A stretch of DNA of 64,000 nt from an uncultured Oscillospiraceae bacterium (GCA_910579775.1 CAJTUE010000003.1:145465-209464), one strand, 5' to 3'. Positions 34,788 through 43,074 are shown, counted from the first letter of the stretch. Notes: a model not told the origin generated them from the letters alone. Numbers and translations: made by a program.

Positions 34788-34973
34788 TTACCAGGACGCC
34801 TTTTTAACTCCCGGAATTTGTCCCTTATACGCCAGTTCCCGGAAGCAGATACGGCAGATGCCGTAGTCGCGGAGATAGGCGTGGGGACGGCCGCAGATCT
34901 TGCAGCGGTTGTAGCGGCGGCTGGAAAACTTGGGCTTCGCCTGCTGCTTGAGGATCATTGATTTCTTCGCCAT
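34788..34973 (-). CDS. rpsN: 30S ribosomal protein S14, zinc form (type Z)
   Basis: The 61-residue product carries CKICG and CRICF, a four-Cys zinc site, and ends in KGQIPGVKKASW. This is the short zinc-requiring form; the zinc-free paralogue induced under zinc starvation in some bacteria is not in this window. GAGAAGGGAAAC precedes the ATG. Confidence 0.97.
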   Translation of the reverse strand: MAKKSMILKQQAKPKFSSRRYNRCKICGRPHAYLRDYGICRICFRELAYKGQIPGVKKASW

Positions 34974-34990
34974 GTTTCCCTTCTCCTTTC

Positions 34991-35740
34991 TCAGCGGACA
35001 AAGGGAGCGCCGATCAGCTCAAGCAAAGCGCGGCCTTCCTCGTCGGTGTTGGCGGTGGTACAAATGATGACGTCCATGCCCCGGATCTTGTCGATCTTAT
35101 CGTAGTCGATCTCGGGGAAGATCAGCTGCTCCTTGAGGCCCAGGGCGTAGTTGCCGCGGCCATCAAAGGAGTTGGGGTTGATGCCCCGGAAGTCACGCAC
35201 GCGGGGGAGGGCCACGCCGAACAGGCGGTCCAGGAACTCCCACATTTTGTCGCTGCGCAGGGTCACCTTGGCGCCGATGGGCATGCCCTCGCGGAGCTTG
35301 AAGTTCGCCACCGACTTCTTGGCCTTGGTGATGATGGGCTTCTGGCCGGTGATGGCGGCCAGATCGGACACGACGGCCTCCAGCACCTTGGAGTTGTCAC
35401 GGGCCTCGCCGCAGGCGCAGTTGACCACGATCTTCTCCAGCTTGGGGATCTGCATCACAGACTTGTAGCCGAACTTCTCCATGAGAGCAGGAGCGACTTC
35501 GGTCACGTACTTCGCCTTCAGGTTGGGCATACCCTCGGTATCCACAGCCTTGGCGGACTTCTTCTCGGTCTTCTTGGCGGCCGGCTTCTTGGCGGCGGTC
35601 TTCTTCTCCGCGGCCTTGGCCTTGACATCCTCGACCACTTCCTCAGCCTTCGCCTTCACATCGTCGGCGGCCTTCTCAGCCTTGGCCTTGACGGCCTCAA
35701 CGACCTCTTCGACCTGCTCGGTCTTCTTCTCGTCAGCCAT
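34991..35740 (-). CDS. rplE: 50S ribosomal protein L5 with a long Lys/Ala/Glu-rich N-terminal extension
   Basis: L5 binds 5S rRNA and contacts the P-site tRNA. Residues about 71-249 are a normal L5 (VTEVAPALMEKFGYKSVMQIPKLEK, RDFRGINPNSFDGRGNY, FPEIDYDKIDKIRGMD). Residues 1-70 are an added charged segment, first acidic and helical (EQVEEVVEAVKAKAEKAADD), then basic (TAAKKPAAKK). The start at 35740 has AAAGGAGGAG eight bases upstream. The alternative Met71 at 35530 has no usable ribosome binding site, so the extension is probably translated. L5 is normally about 180 residues. Confidence 0.93.
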   Translation of the reverse strand: MADEKKTEQVEEVVEAVKAKAEKAADDVKAKAEEVVEDVKAKAAEKKTAAKKPAAKKTEKKSAKAVDTEGMPNLKAKYVTEVAPALMEKFGYKSVMQIPKLEKIVVNCACGEARDNSKVLEAVVSDLAAITGQKPIITKAKKSVANFKLREGMPIGAKVTLRSDKMWEFLDRLFGVALPRVRDFRGINPNSFDGRGNYALGLKEQLIFPEIDYDKIDKIRGMDVIICTTANTDEEGRALLELIGAPFVR

Positions 35741-35757
35741 TGTCTACTCCTCCTTTC

Positions 35758-36075
35758 TCAGATTTCGGCGCCGCACTTCTTGCAAACGCGGACCTTCTTG
35801 CCGTCGGCCTGGAGCTTGCTGGCCGGACGGGTGGGCTTGTTGCACTTGGGGCACACCCGCATGACCTTGCAGGCGTAGATGGGGGCTTCCTTCTTGATGA
35901 TGCCGCCCTCCTCGCCCTCACGGCGGGGCTTGGTGTGACGGGAGACGACGTTGATCTTCTCCACGATGACCTTGCGGTCCCGGGGCATGACCTCCAGGAC
36001 CTTGCCCTTCTTGCCCTTGTCCTTGCCGGACAGAACGATGACGGTATCGTCCTTCTTAATGCTCATTTTGTTCAT
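35758..36075 (-). CDS. rplX: 50S ribosomal protein L24
   Basis: The 105-residue L24 has a KOW barrel (VIVLSGKDKGKKGKVLEVMPRDRK) and a C-terminal tail with CPKCN and CKKCG that could bind zinc. The ATG at 36075 is favoured over 36066 by a GGGGG element eight bases upstream. L24 initiates 50S assembly. Confidence 0.96.
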   Translation of the reverse strand: MNKMSIKKDDTVIVLSGKDKGKKGKVLEVMPRDRKVIVEKINVVSRHTKPRREGEEGGIIKKEAPIYACKVMRVCPKCNKPTRPASKLQADGKKVRVCKKCGAEI

Positions 36076-36088
36076 CTCTCGTACCCCC

Positions 36089-36457
36089 TTACAGCACTTC
36101 GGGGGCCAGGGACAGGATCTTCATGTAATCCTTGTCGCGCAGCTCCCGGGCCACCGGCCCAAAAATACGGGTGCCTCTGGGGTTCTTGTCGTCGCGGATG
36201 AGCACGGCGGCGTTGTCGTCGAAGCGGACATAGCTGCCGTCGGCACGGCGCACGCCCCGGCTGGAGCGGACGATCACCGCGCGGACGACCTCGCCCTTCT
36301 TCACCTGGCCGCCGGGCTGTGCCTTGCGCACAGAGGCGACGATCACATCGCCGATGTTGCCGAACTTCCGCTTGGAGCCGCCCAGCACTCGGATGGTCTT
36401 GATCTCCTTGGCGCCGGTATTATCGGCAACCTTCAAATAGCTTTCCTGTTGGATCAT
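36089..36457 (-). CDS. rplN: 50S ribosomal protein L14
   Basis: The 122-residue product has the L14 beta-barrel text (VADNTGAKEIKTIRVLGGS, DDNAAVLIRDDKNPRGTRIFG) at near-universal conservation. L14 forms an intersubunit bridge and is the RsfS-binding protein. Confidence 0.98.
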   Translation of the reverse strand: MIQQESYLKVADNTGAKEIKTIRVLGGSKRKFGNIGDVIVASVRKAQPGGQVKKGEVVRAVIVRSSRGVRRADGSYVRFDDNAAVLIRDDKNPRGTRIFGPVARELRDKDYMKILSLAPEVL

Positions 36458-36469
36458 ACTGGCACCTCC

Positions 36470-36730
36470 TTACTTCGCTTTCTCGATGATCTCGACCACG
36501 CGCCACCGCTTGTCCTTGCTGAGGGGGCGGGTCTCCATCACCCGGACGCGGTCACCCACGCCGCAGGAATTCTGCTCGTCATGCGCCTTAAGCTTATAGG
36601 TGCGCTTGACGATCTTCTTGTACAGAGGGTGGGCCACACGGTCGGCGATGGCCACCACCACGGTCTTGTCCATCTTATCGGAAACCACCAGGCCGACTCT
36701 GGTTTTTCTGGAAGAAGTTCTGTTTTCCAT
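36470..36730 (-). CDS. rpsQ: 30S ribosomal protein S17
   Basis: The 86-residue OB-fold protein contains RKTRVGLVVSDKMDKTVVV, HPLYKKIVKRTYKLKAHDE and the final RPLSKDKRWRVVEIIEKAK, all standard S17 segments. Confidence 0.97.
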   Translation of the reverse strand: MENRTSSRKTRVGLVVSDKMDKTVVVAIADRVAHPLYKKIVKRTYKLKAHDEQNSCGVGDRVRVMETRPLSKDKRWRVVEIIEKAK

Positions 36731-36745
36731 GTTCCTTTTCCTCCT

Positions 36746-36949
36746 TTATCGGCCTGCCAGCTCTTGCTGGCGGATGATGGTCTTCACCCGGGCGATATCG
36801 CGCTTCACCTGAGCGATGCGGACGGGGTTGTCCAGCTGGTTGGTGGCGTGCTGAAGACGAAGCTGGAACAAGTCCTTTTTCAGATCCATCAGCTTGCTCT
36901 CCAACTCGGCGGAGCTCATCTTACGAACCTCACTGGCTTTCATCTTCAT
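36746..36949 (-). CDS. rpmC: 50S ribosomal protein L29
   Basis: The 67-residue helical-hairpin protein (LESKLMDLKKDLFQLRLQHA, ARVKTIIRQQELAGR) sits at the tunnel exit and docks trigger factor and SRP. It overlaps the rplP stop by four bases. Confidence 0.96.
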   Translation of the reverse strand: MKMKASEVRKMSSAELESKLMDLKKDLFQLRLQHATNQLDNPVRIAQVKRDIARVKTIIRQQELAGR

Positions 36950-37377
36950 TCACCACCCTTCTCCTCAGTGTCAGCCTTGGCCACGATCTTGCACTTGATG
37001 GGCAGCTTGTGGGAGGCCAGACGCAGAGCCTCGCGCGCGACCTCCTCGCTGACTCCGGCGATCTCAAACATGACGCGGCCGGGCTTGACCACGGCCACCC
37101 AATACTCGGGGGAGCCCTTACCGGAGCCCATACGGGTCTCGGCAGGCTTCTCGGTAATGGGCTTATCGGGGAAAATCTTGATCCACACCTTACCGCCACG
37201 CTTGGTGTAACGGGTCATGGCGATACGGGCGGCCTCAATCTGGTTGCTGGTGATCCAGGCGGGCTCGGTGGCCTGGAGGCCAAACTCACCGTAGGTAACG
37301 GTATTGCCTCGGGTGGCCTTGCCCTTCATCCGTCCGCGGTGAACGCGGCGGTATTTTACTCTCTTGGGCAGCAGCAT
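36946..37377 (-). CDS. rplP: 50S ribosomal protein L16
   Basis: The 143-residue protein begins MLLPKRVKYRRVHRGRMKGK and has the GSGKGSPEYWVAVVKPGRVMFE loop near the A-site tRNA. It overlaps rpsC by one base and rpmC by four. Confidence 0.97.
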   Translation of the reverse strand: MLLPKRVKYRRVHRGRMKGKATRGNTVTYGEFGLQATEPAWITSNQIEAARIAMTRYTKRGGKVWIKIFPDKPITEKPAETRMGSGKGSPEYWVAVVKPGRVMFEIAGVSEEVAREALRLASHKLPIKCKIVAKADTEEKGGE

Positions 37378-38300
37378 TACTCTTGCCCTCCTTCCACAGG
37401 AGCTTCAACAGGAGCCTCCACGACCTCCTCCGCGGGCGCGGCGGCGGGCTTGGGAATGCTCACCTGGGGACGGGCCTGGTAAACGGGCCCGGGCTTGCGG
37501 TCACGGTCGCCAAAGCGTCCGCCACCAGGGCCGCGGCGATCACCGCCAGGACCACGGCGGTCCCCACCGGGGCCGCGGCGGTCACCGTCCCGACGGTCAC
37601 GACGGGGCCGGTCGCCCCGCTCACGCAGCGGCTTGGTGGTGTCCATGGTGCGGGGGGTGGTGCGGAGGGTCTGGCTGAGCACCTCGCCCTTGTAGATCCA
37701 CACCTTCACGCCGATGCGGCCATAGGTAGTGGCAGCCTCGGCAAAGCCGTAGTCGATGTCGGCGCGCAGGGTCTGCAGGGGGATGGTGCCGTCGTGGTAG
37801 TGCTCCACACCGGCGATCTCACGGCCGCCCAGACGGCCGGAGCAGCAGGTCTTGATACCCAGGGCGCCGGCGCGCATGGCGCGGCCCATGGCGTTTTTCA
37901 TGGCGCGGCGGTGGCCAATGCGCTTCTCCAGCTGCTGGGCGATGTTCTCCGCCACCAGCTGAGCGTTGGTGTCGGGGCTCTTGACCTCGACAATGTTGAG
38001 CGCCACGCTCTTGCCCAGCTTCTTCTCCAGAGCCAGACGAAGTTTCTCGATGTCCTCGCCGCCCTTGCCGATGATCACGCCCGGACGAGCGCAGTGGAGA
38101 TAGATGCGAACCTTGTTGTTGTCACGCTCGATCTCGATCTTAGGCACGCCCGCGGCGTAGAGCTGCTTCTTCAGGTCCTTGCGGAGATTGTAGTCCTCCA
38201 CCAGCAGGTCGCCAACCTTCTCGTTGGAGACGAACCAGCGGGAGTCCCAATCCTTGATCACGCCCACGCGCAAGCCGTGGGGATTAACTTTCTGTCCCAT
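37377..38300 (-). CDS. rpsC: 30S ribosomal protein S3 with an RG-rich C-terminal extension
   Basis: Residues 1 to about 215 are a normal S3 with its KH domain (GVIIGKGGEDIEKLRLALEK) and the mRNA-entry helicase region (GRLGGREIAGVEHYHDG). The remaining ~80 residues are unusual. There are RD/RR-rich text, three tandem DRRGPGG units at 240-260, and an acidic Ala/Pro/Glu end. S3 is usually 210-230 residues; this one has 307. RGG-like tails bind RNA in other proteins; here the role is unknown. Confidence 0.95.
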   Translation of the reverse strand: MGQKVNPHGLRVGVIKDWDSRWFVSNEKVGDLLVEDYNLRKDLKKQLYAAGVPKIEIERDNNKVRIYLHCARPGVIIGKGGEDIEKLRLALEKKLGKSVALNIVEVKSPDTNAQLVAENIAQQLEKRIGHRRAMKNAMGRAMRAGALGIKTCCSGRLGGREIAGVEHYHDGTIPLQTLRADIDYGFAEAATTYGRIGVKVWIYKGEVLSQTLRTTPRTMDTTKPLRERGDRPRRDRRDGDRRGPGGDRRGPGGDRRGPGGGRFGDRDRKPGPVYQARPQVSIPKPAAAPAEEVVEAPVEAPVEGGQE

Positions 38301-38316
38301 ATCTTCTCTCCTCCCT

Positions 38317-38655
38317 TTAGCGCTCTTTCACCACGAGGGTGATGTGAGAGGTCCGCTTGTTGATGCGGAAGCCACGGCCCTGGGCCCGGGGTCTCATCCG
38401 CTTGATGATGGGGCCGGGGGTGGCAAAGGTCTCGCTCACATACAGCTTCTCGGGATCCATGTGGTGGTTGTTCTCGGCGTTGGCCGCCGCGCTCTTGAGG
38501 AGCTTGGACAGAGGCTCGCACGCCGCCTTGGGCACGTTGGCCAGAATGGCGGCGGCCTCCTTCACGTTCTTGCCCCGGATCAGGTCGCACACGATGCCCA
38601 CCTTACGAGGGGAGATGCGAACGTATTTTACAAACGCTTTCGCTTCCATTGTCAT
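38317..38655 (-). CDS. rplV: 50S ribosomal protein L22
   Basis: The 112-residue product has the start KAFVKYVRISPRKVGIVCDLIRGK. The tunnel-lining hairpin (RMRPRAQGRGFRINKRTSH) is where macrolide-resistance changes arise elsewhere. No insertion or deletion is evident in the loop. Confidence 0.97.
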   Translation of the reverse strand: MTMEAKAFVKYVRISPRKVGIVCDLIRGKNVKEAAAILANVPKAACEPLSKLLKSAAANAENNHHMDPEKLYVSETFATPGPIIKRMRPRAQGRGFRINKRTSHITLVVKER

Positions 38656-38663
38656 TTACCCCC

Positions 38664-38936
38664 TTACTGACCGGTCTTGGTGCCCGAATGACCCTTAAAG
38701 GTGCGGGTGGGGGCAAATTCGCCCAGCTTGTGGCCCACCATATCCTCGGTCACATACACGGGAACGTGCTTGCGGCCATCGTGGACGGCAAAGGTATGGC
38801 CCACGAAGGAGGGGAAGATGGTGGAAGCCCGGCTCCAAGTCTTGAGGACCTTCTTGTCGTTGGCCTTGTTCAGCTCATCCACACGCTTCAGCAGCTCGGG
38901 AGCGCAAAACGGGCCTTTCTTAACGCTTCTAGACAT
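38664..38936 (-). CDS. rpsS: 30S ribosomal protein S19
   Basis: The 90-residue S19 begins MSRSVKKGPFC and contains TWSRASTIFPSFVGHTFAVHDG and HKLGEFAPTRTFKGH, which are near-invariant. It sits in the 30S head with S13. Confidence 0.97.
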   Translation of the reverse strand: MSRSVKKGPFCAPELLKRVDELNKANDKKVLKTWSRASTIFPSFVGHTFAVHDGRKHVPVYVTEDMVGHKLGEFAPTRTFKGHSGTKTGQ

Positions 38937-38951
38937 ATTTCACACTCTCCT

Positions 38952-39785
38952 TTACTTCGCGTTGCGGTGCTTGACGATGAACTGCTCGGTGCGGTTCTTC
39001 TTCTTGCGGGTCTTGTAGCCCATGGCCGGCTTACCCCAGGGAGTAACGGGGCCGGGACGGCCCACGGGGCTTTTGCCCTCGCCGCCGCCGTGGGGGTGGT
39101 CGCAGGGGTTCATGACCGAGCCGCGGACGGTGGGACGCCAACCCATGTGGCGCTTGCGGCCAGCCTTACCGATCTGGATGTTGGCCCAGTCGGCATTGCC
39201 TACCTGACCGATGGTGGCCTTGCACTCCTCGCGGATATAGCGCACCTCGCCGGAAGGGAGGCGCACCTGGGCCATGCCGTTCTCCTTGGCCATCAGCTGG
39301 GCGGCCACACCGGCGGAGCGCACCAGCTGGGCTCCCTTGCCCGGGTAGATCTCCACGCAGTGGATCATCTCGCCCACGGGGATCTTGCTGATGGGCAGAC
39401 AGTTTCCGGGCAGGATGTCGGCGTGCTCGCCGGTCATGATGATGTGGCCGGACTTGAGACCCACGGGAGCCAGGATATACCGGCGCTCGCCATCCTCATA
39501 CTCGATGAGGGCAATGTTGGCGGAGCGGTTGGGGTCGTACTGAAGGTTGATGACCTTGGCGGTCCCTTCCTTGTCGCGCTTGAAGTCAATGATGCGGTAC
39601 TTGCGCTTGTTGCCGCCGCCGCGGTGGCGGACGGTGATGCGGCCATAGCTGTTGCGGCCGGCGTTCTTGTGGAGATTCTCCAACAGGCTGCGCTCGGGCT
39701 TGGCCTTCTTGTCGATGCCCTCGAAGGCGCTCACGGTCATGTGGCGGCGGGAGGGCGTTGTGGGCTTATAGGTTTTAATAGCCAT
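38952..39785 (-). CDS. rplB: 50S ribosomal protein L2
   Basis: The 277-residue protein holds the conserved functional stretch GVAMNPVDHPHGGGEG-like segment in the form RGSVMNPCDHPHGGGEGKSP, with the essential His. It has RITVRHRGGGNKRKYR near residue 50. L2 supports subunit association and the peptidyl-transferase centre. Confidence 0.97.
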   Translation of the reverse strand: MAIKTYKPTTPSRRHMTVSAFEGIDKKAKPERSLLENLHKNAGRNSYGRITVRHRGGGNKRKYRIIDFKRDKEGTAKVINLQYDPNRSANIALIEYEDGERRYILAPVGLKSGHIIMTGEHADILPGNCLPISKIPVGEMIHCVEIYPGKGAQLVRSAGVAAQLMAKENGMAQVRLPSGEVRYIREECKATIGQVGNADWANIQIGKAGRKRHMGWRPTVRGSVMNPCDHPHGGGEGKSPVGRPGPVTPWGKPAMGYKTRKKKNRTEQFIVKHRNAK

Positions 39786-39800
39786 TTCTCATTTCCTCCC

Positions 39801-40097
39801 TTACACCATACCCTCGAAGAGCTCGATGGGCTTGGAATCGGCGGTGAGGGTGACCATCGCCTTTTTCCAGCTGGGACGGCGGCCGGCGGGCTGAGCGCCC
39901 ATGCGCTTCATCTTGCCCAGCACATGCATGGTGTTCACCTTGGCCACCTTCACGCCGAAGGCCTCCTCGACCGCCTTGGCGATCTCGATCTTGTTGGCGT
40001 CCTTGGCCACCTCGAAGGTGTAGCGCTTGTCACCGGTAAAGGACATGGACTGCTCGGTGATGATGGGACGCTTGATAATGTCATACGCGGTCTTCAT
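39801..40097 (-). CDS. rplW: 50S ribosomal protein L23
   Basis: The 98-residue L23 (DIIKRPIITEQSMSF, VAKVNTMHVLGKMKRMG) is the tunnel-exit docking site for trigger factor and SRP. It overlaps rplD by a single base. Confidence 0.96.
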   Translation of the reverse strand: MKTAYDIIKRPIITEQSMSFTGDKRYTFEVAKDANKIEIAKAVEEAFGVKVAKVNTMHVLGKMKRMGAQPAGRRPSWKKAMVTLTADSKPIELFEGMV

Positions 40098-40717
40098 TAC
40101 GCGAACACCTCCTCGATCACGGCCAGCGCGGCCTTATCCACGATGATCTGGTTGGCGTTGACGATGTCGTAAACGCTCAGGATGGTGGCTGTGGTGGTGC
40201 TCACGCCGGGGATGTTGCGGGCGGACTTGTAGACCGTCTCGCGGACCTCCGGGGTGATGAGCACGGCCTTCCTGGCCTCCACCGCGTCCAGGAACTTCTG
40301 CATCTCCTTGGTCTTGACGGCGTCGAGGTTCAGCTCGTCCACCACCAGTATGTTCCCCTCCGCCGCTTTGGCGGAGAGCGCGGACTTGAGCGCCAGGCGC
40401 TTCACCTTCTTGTTGAGGGTGTAGCTGTAATCCCGGGGCTTGGGGGCAAAGACGATACCGCCGTGGGTCCACTGGGGGGCGCGGGTGCTGCCCTGACGGG
40501 CACGGCCGGTGCCCTTCTGGCGCCAGGGCTTCTTGCCGCCGCCGGAAACCTCGGCGCGGGTCAGGGCGCTCTGGGTGCCCTGACGGCAGTTGGCCAGGTG
40601 GTTCTTCACCACATCGTGAACAACGAAGGTGTTGGGCTCAATGCCGAACACGGCCTCGGAGAGGTCCACGTCGCCCACTTTCTTGCCGGACATGTTGTAA
40701 AGATTCGCCTTAGGCAT
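40097..40717 (-). CDS. rplD: 50S ribosomal protein L4
   Basis: The 206-residue L4 has the extended loop RQGTQSALTRAEVSGGGKKPWRQKGTGRARQG that reaches the exit tunnel and the following GGIVFAPKPRDYSY. I prefer the ATG at 40717 to the GTG at 40726 because the GGAG ribosome binding site would otherwise abut the start codon. In E. coli L4 controls the S10 operon by attenuation. Confidence 0.95.
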   Translation of the reverse strand: MPKANLYNMSGKKVGDVDLSEAVFGIEPNTFVVHDVVKNHLANCRQGTQSALTRAEVSGGGKKPWRQKGTGRARQGSTRAPQWTHGGIVFAPKPRDYSYTLNKKVKRLALKSALSAKAAEGNILVVDELNLDAVKTKEMQKFLDAVEARKAVLITPEVRETVYKSARNIPGVSTTTATILSVYDIVNANQIIVDKAALAVIEEVFA

Positions 40718-40737
40718 GATTGACACTCTCCTTTCTC

Positions 40738-41463
40738 TTACTTGTTACGCGCAGAGGCCTTCTGCGGGTTGACACGGGCGGAAGCCTTCTGCGGGTTGTT
40801 GGACACGCCAGCCTCGCCCTTCTTCTCCTGGACTTTCTTGACGCTGGAGCGGATGGACACCACGCCGCCCTTGGGGCCGGGAATGGCGCCGCACACGGCG
40901 ATGAGGCCCAGCTCCGCGTCCACCTGAACGATGTCCAGGTTCATCACGGTGACCTGCTCGGCGCCCATGTGGCCCGCGCCGATCTTGCCCTTGAAAATGC
41001 GGCTGGGGTCGGTGGCAGGGCCCATGGAGCCCGCATGGCGGTGAACAGGGCCGCCGCCGTGGGTCATGGGGGTACGGCCAGCGCCGTAGCGCTTGACCAC
41101 GCCCGCAAAGCCCTTGCCCTTGCTGATGCCGGTGACGTCCACGCGGTCGCCCGCAGCAAAGGTCTCGCAGGTGATCACGTCGCCCACGTTCATCTCCGCG
41201 GCGTTGTCCAGCTTAAACTCCTTGAGCACCTTCAGCCGGGCGTCGCCCGCCTTTTTGAGGTGCCCGAGCTCCGGCTTGTTGAGCTTGCGCTCCGGCACGT
41301 CCTCGAAGCCGAGCTGGACGGCGGTGTAGCCATCCACTTCCTCGGTCTTCTTCTGCACCACGGTGCAGGGCCCCGCCTGGATGACGGTGACCGGAACGAC
41401 CTTGCCGGCTTCGTCGAAGATCTGGCTCATGCCGACCTTCTTGCCGATAATGGCCTTTTCCAT
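40738..41463 (-). CDS. rplC: 50S ribosomal protein L3 with a duplicated C-terminal octapeptide
   Basis: The core (KAIIGKKVGMSQIFDE, GFAGVVKRYGAGRTPMTHGG, GSMGPATDPSRIFKGK) is a standard L3. The normal end near residue 210 is followed by a basic extension in which NPQKASAR occurs twice, two residues apart. The product is 241 residues, longer than the usual 206-212. L3 reaches the peptidyl-transferase centre; the extension should lie at the surface. Confidence 0.95.
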   Translation of the reverse strand: MEKAIIGKKVGMSQIFDEAGKVVPVTVIQAGPCTVVQKKTEEVDGYTAVQLGFEDVPERKLNKPELGHLKKAGDARLKVLKEFKLDNAAEMNVGDVITCETFAAGDRVDVTGISKGKGFAGVVKRYGAGRTPMTHGGGPVHRHAGSMGPATDPSRIFKGKIGAGHMGAEQVTVMNLDIVQVDAELGLIAVCGAIPGPKGGVVSIRSSVKKVQEKKGEAGVSNNPQKASARVNPQKASARNK

Positions 41464-41604
41464 CTGGTACTTCCTCCTTATATAAGGTTATTGGTTGAAG
41501 GAGCGCGTCGCGAACAGGCGCAGCGTGACAGCCCGTGTCTCCTCCAACTTGACCCGCCCAGTATTAGCCGGGCGCAGTACAACAAAATTTAGGTGAAGCT
41601 GAAA

Positions 41605-41919
41605 TTACAGCTTGATCTCGATCTCCACGCCGGCGGGGAGCTCAAGAGCCATCAACGCCTCCACCGTCTTGGGCGAGGGCTTGAGGATGTCGATAAGCCG
41701 CTTGTGGGTGCGGCGCTCGAACTGCTCCCGGGAGTCCTTATACTTATGAACGGCCCGAAGGATGGTGACGACCTCCTTCTTGGTGGGCAGGGGGATGGGG
41801 CCGGAGACACTGGCGCCGGTGCGCTTGGCGGTCTCCACGATCTTCTCCGCGCTCTGGTCGATGAGCTGGTGATCGTATGCCTTCAGGCGAATACGGATCA
41901 TTTCCTTCTGTGCTGCCAT
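41605..41919 (-). CDS. rpsJ: 30S ribosomal protein S10
   Basis: The 104-residue S10 (MIRIRLKAYDHQLIDQSAEK, GPIPLPTKKEV, RTHKRLIDI) is the first gene of the operon; it also acts as NusE in antitermination. The start at 41919 has GTAAGGAGGAAC eight bases upstream; open sequence back to 42060 is leader. A 141-base gap to rplC carries a CGCCC/GGGCG hairpin (41555-41574). Confidence 0.97.
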   Translation of the reverse strand: MAAQKEMIRIRLKAYDHQLIDQSAEKIVETAKRTGASVSGPIPLPTKKEVVTILRAVHKYKDSREQFERRTHKRLIDILKPSPKTVEALMALELPAGVEIEIKL

Positions 41920-42186
41920 GTGGTTGTTCCTCCTTACAATGAATACGAAGTGTTTTCTTTGTCCACTCTTCGTATCGGTGAGAGATTTTCCTGTCCACGT
42001 TTCCGTGCGTATCACTCCTTGACATGAAGAAAGCCGGCATAACAAGCCGGCTGTCACCATGCCACGACGATATACGCCGTGAGCCAGGTTCCCTCAGCCG
42101 CCCGAATCCAGTCGGACATACTCCGCGGAAGTTACCGGCTTTCACCGCAATCTCCCGCATCAACGCAGTGCGCCCTTTACAGGCGC
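41920..42186 (-). promoter_or_regulatory. Leader RNA of the S10-spc-alpha operon
   Basis: The leader is about 265 bases. At 42024-42052 (minus strand) AGCCGGC and GCCGGCT form a strong stem followed by TTTCTTC, which looks like an attenuator or conditional terminator. I recognise no L4-binding motif or published leader class in it. Confidence 0.45.
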
Positions 42187-42192
42187 TCGGCT

Positions 42193-42221
42193 ATTATATC
42201 AGTCTGCCTTCCCCTTGTCAA
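42193..42221 (-). promoter_or_regulatory. Perfect sigma-A promoter of the S10-spc-alpha operon
   Basis: The minus strand reads TTGACA (42221-42216), 17 bases, TATAAT (42198-42193). Both boxes and the spacer are ideal. The -35 lies inside the 3' end of the upstream yihY-like gene, so the ribosomal operon can also receive read-through from it. Confidence 0.9.
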
Positions 42222-43074
42222 GGGTTTCCTGAACTTTTTTTGCTTTTTTTCTCCGATAGCGCACGCAGTTGAACACATTCCCCAAGATAAGCACATTTCC
42301 GCACAGGTAGAGCCACAGCAGCAGGATGATCACCGAGGCCAGAGACCCGTAGATGAGGGAGTAGCGGCTGGACATCCCGATGAAGAAGGAGAACACGATG
42401 GACGCGCCCACCAGGGCAACGGAGGCCAGTAGCGCGCCCAGAAACACAGGAGCCCGGGGCTTTCCCGGCGGTGCGGCCATGAGGTAGACCACCAGCACCA
42501 GCAAAAATACCATGCCGAACAACAAAAGGAACCGGATCCACTGCCAGTCCCAGGTCACGTCCCAGAACTGCAGCGGCAGATACCGCTCGATCAGATGGAA
42601 GAACCAGTTCCCCGTCATCACCACGACGATGGATACATAAATGGTAATGAGCAGCAAAATAGAGAACAGCACGCTCACCACCACCTGGAGGATGCCGCCG
42701 TAGCCCTTGCGGCCATAGATATCGTCCATGATGTTCATCAGGGAACGCACCGCCCCCGAGGCAAAGAACAGGGTCATAAAGATGCCCGCCGCCAGCAGTC
42801 CGGCGGACTCGTTGACAGTGATGTAATTCAGATATTCCGCCATCACCCCCAGCAGGCTGGGGGGAAGAAAGGGCTCCAGTCCCCGCAGGACGCTTTCCGG
42901 GTCCACGTTGAGCACGCCGATGAAGGCGTTGATGCAGATGAGGATGGGAAAGAAGGTCAGAATGAGGAAATAGGCCAGCTCGGCAGAGCTGCGCCCCACA
43001 TTCTTGCCGAAATAGATCTCCGCCATCTCCCGCACGAATTTCACCTTGGAGTTCTCCCATAGCCTGCGCCACAT
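42199..43074 (-). CDS. YihY/BrkB-family inner membrane protein
   Basis: The 291-residue protein has six predicted membrane segments and the family regions SAELAYFLILTFFPILI, NIMDDIYGRKGYGG, and YSLIYGSLASVIILLLWLY. The family was once called ribonuclease BN in error; its biochemical role is unsettled. I chose the ATG at 43074 over the GTG at 43083 because the AGGAGG element would otherwise touch the start. Its final codons contain the -35 of the ribosomal operon promoter. Confidence 0.88.
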   Translation of the reverse strand: MWRRLWENSKVKFVREMAEIYFGKNVGRSSAELAYFLILTFFPILICINAFIGVLNVDPESVLRGLEPFLPPSLLGVMAEYLNYITVNESAGLLAAGIFMTLFFASGAVRSLMNIMDDIYGRKGYGGILQVVVSVLFSILLLITIYVSIVVVMTGNWFFHLIERYLPLQFWDVTWDWQWIRFLLLFGMVFLLVLVVYLMAAPPGKPRAPVFLGALLASVALVGASIVFSFFIGMSSRYSLIYGSLASVIILLLWLYLCGNVLILGNVFNCVRYRRKKAKKVQETLDKGKAD

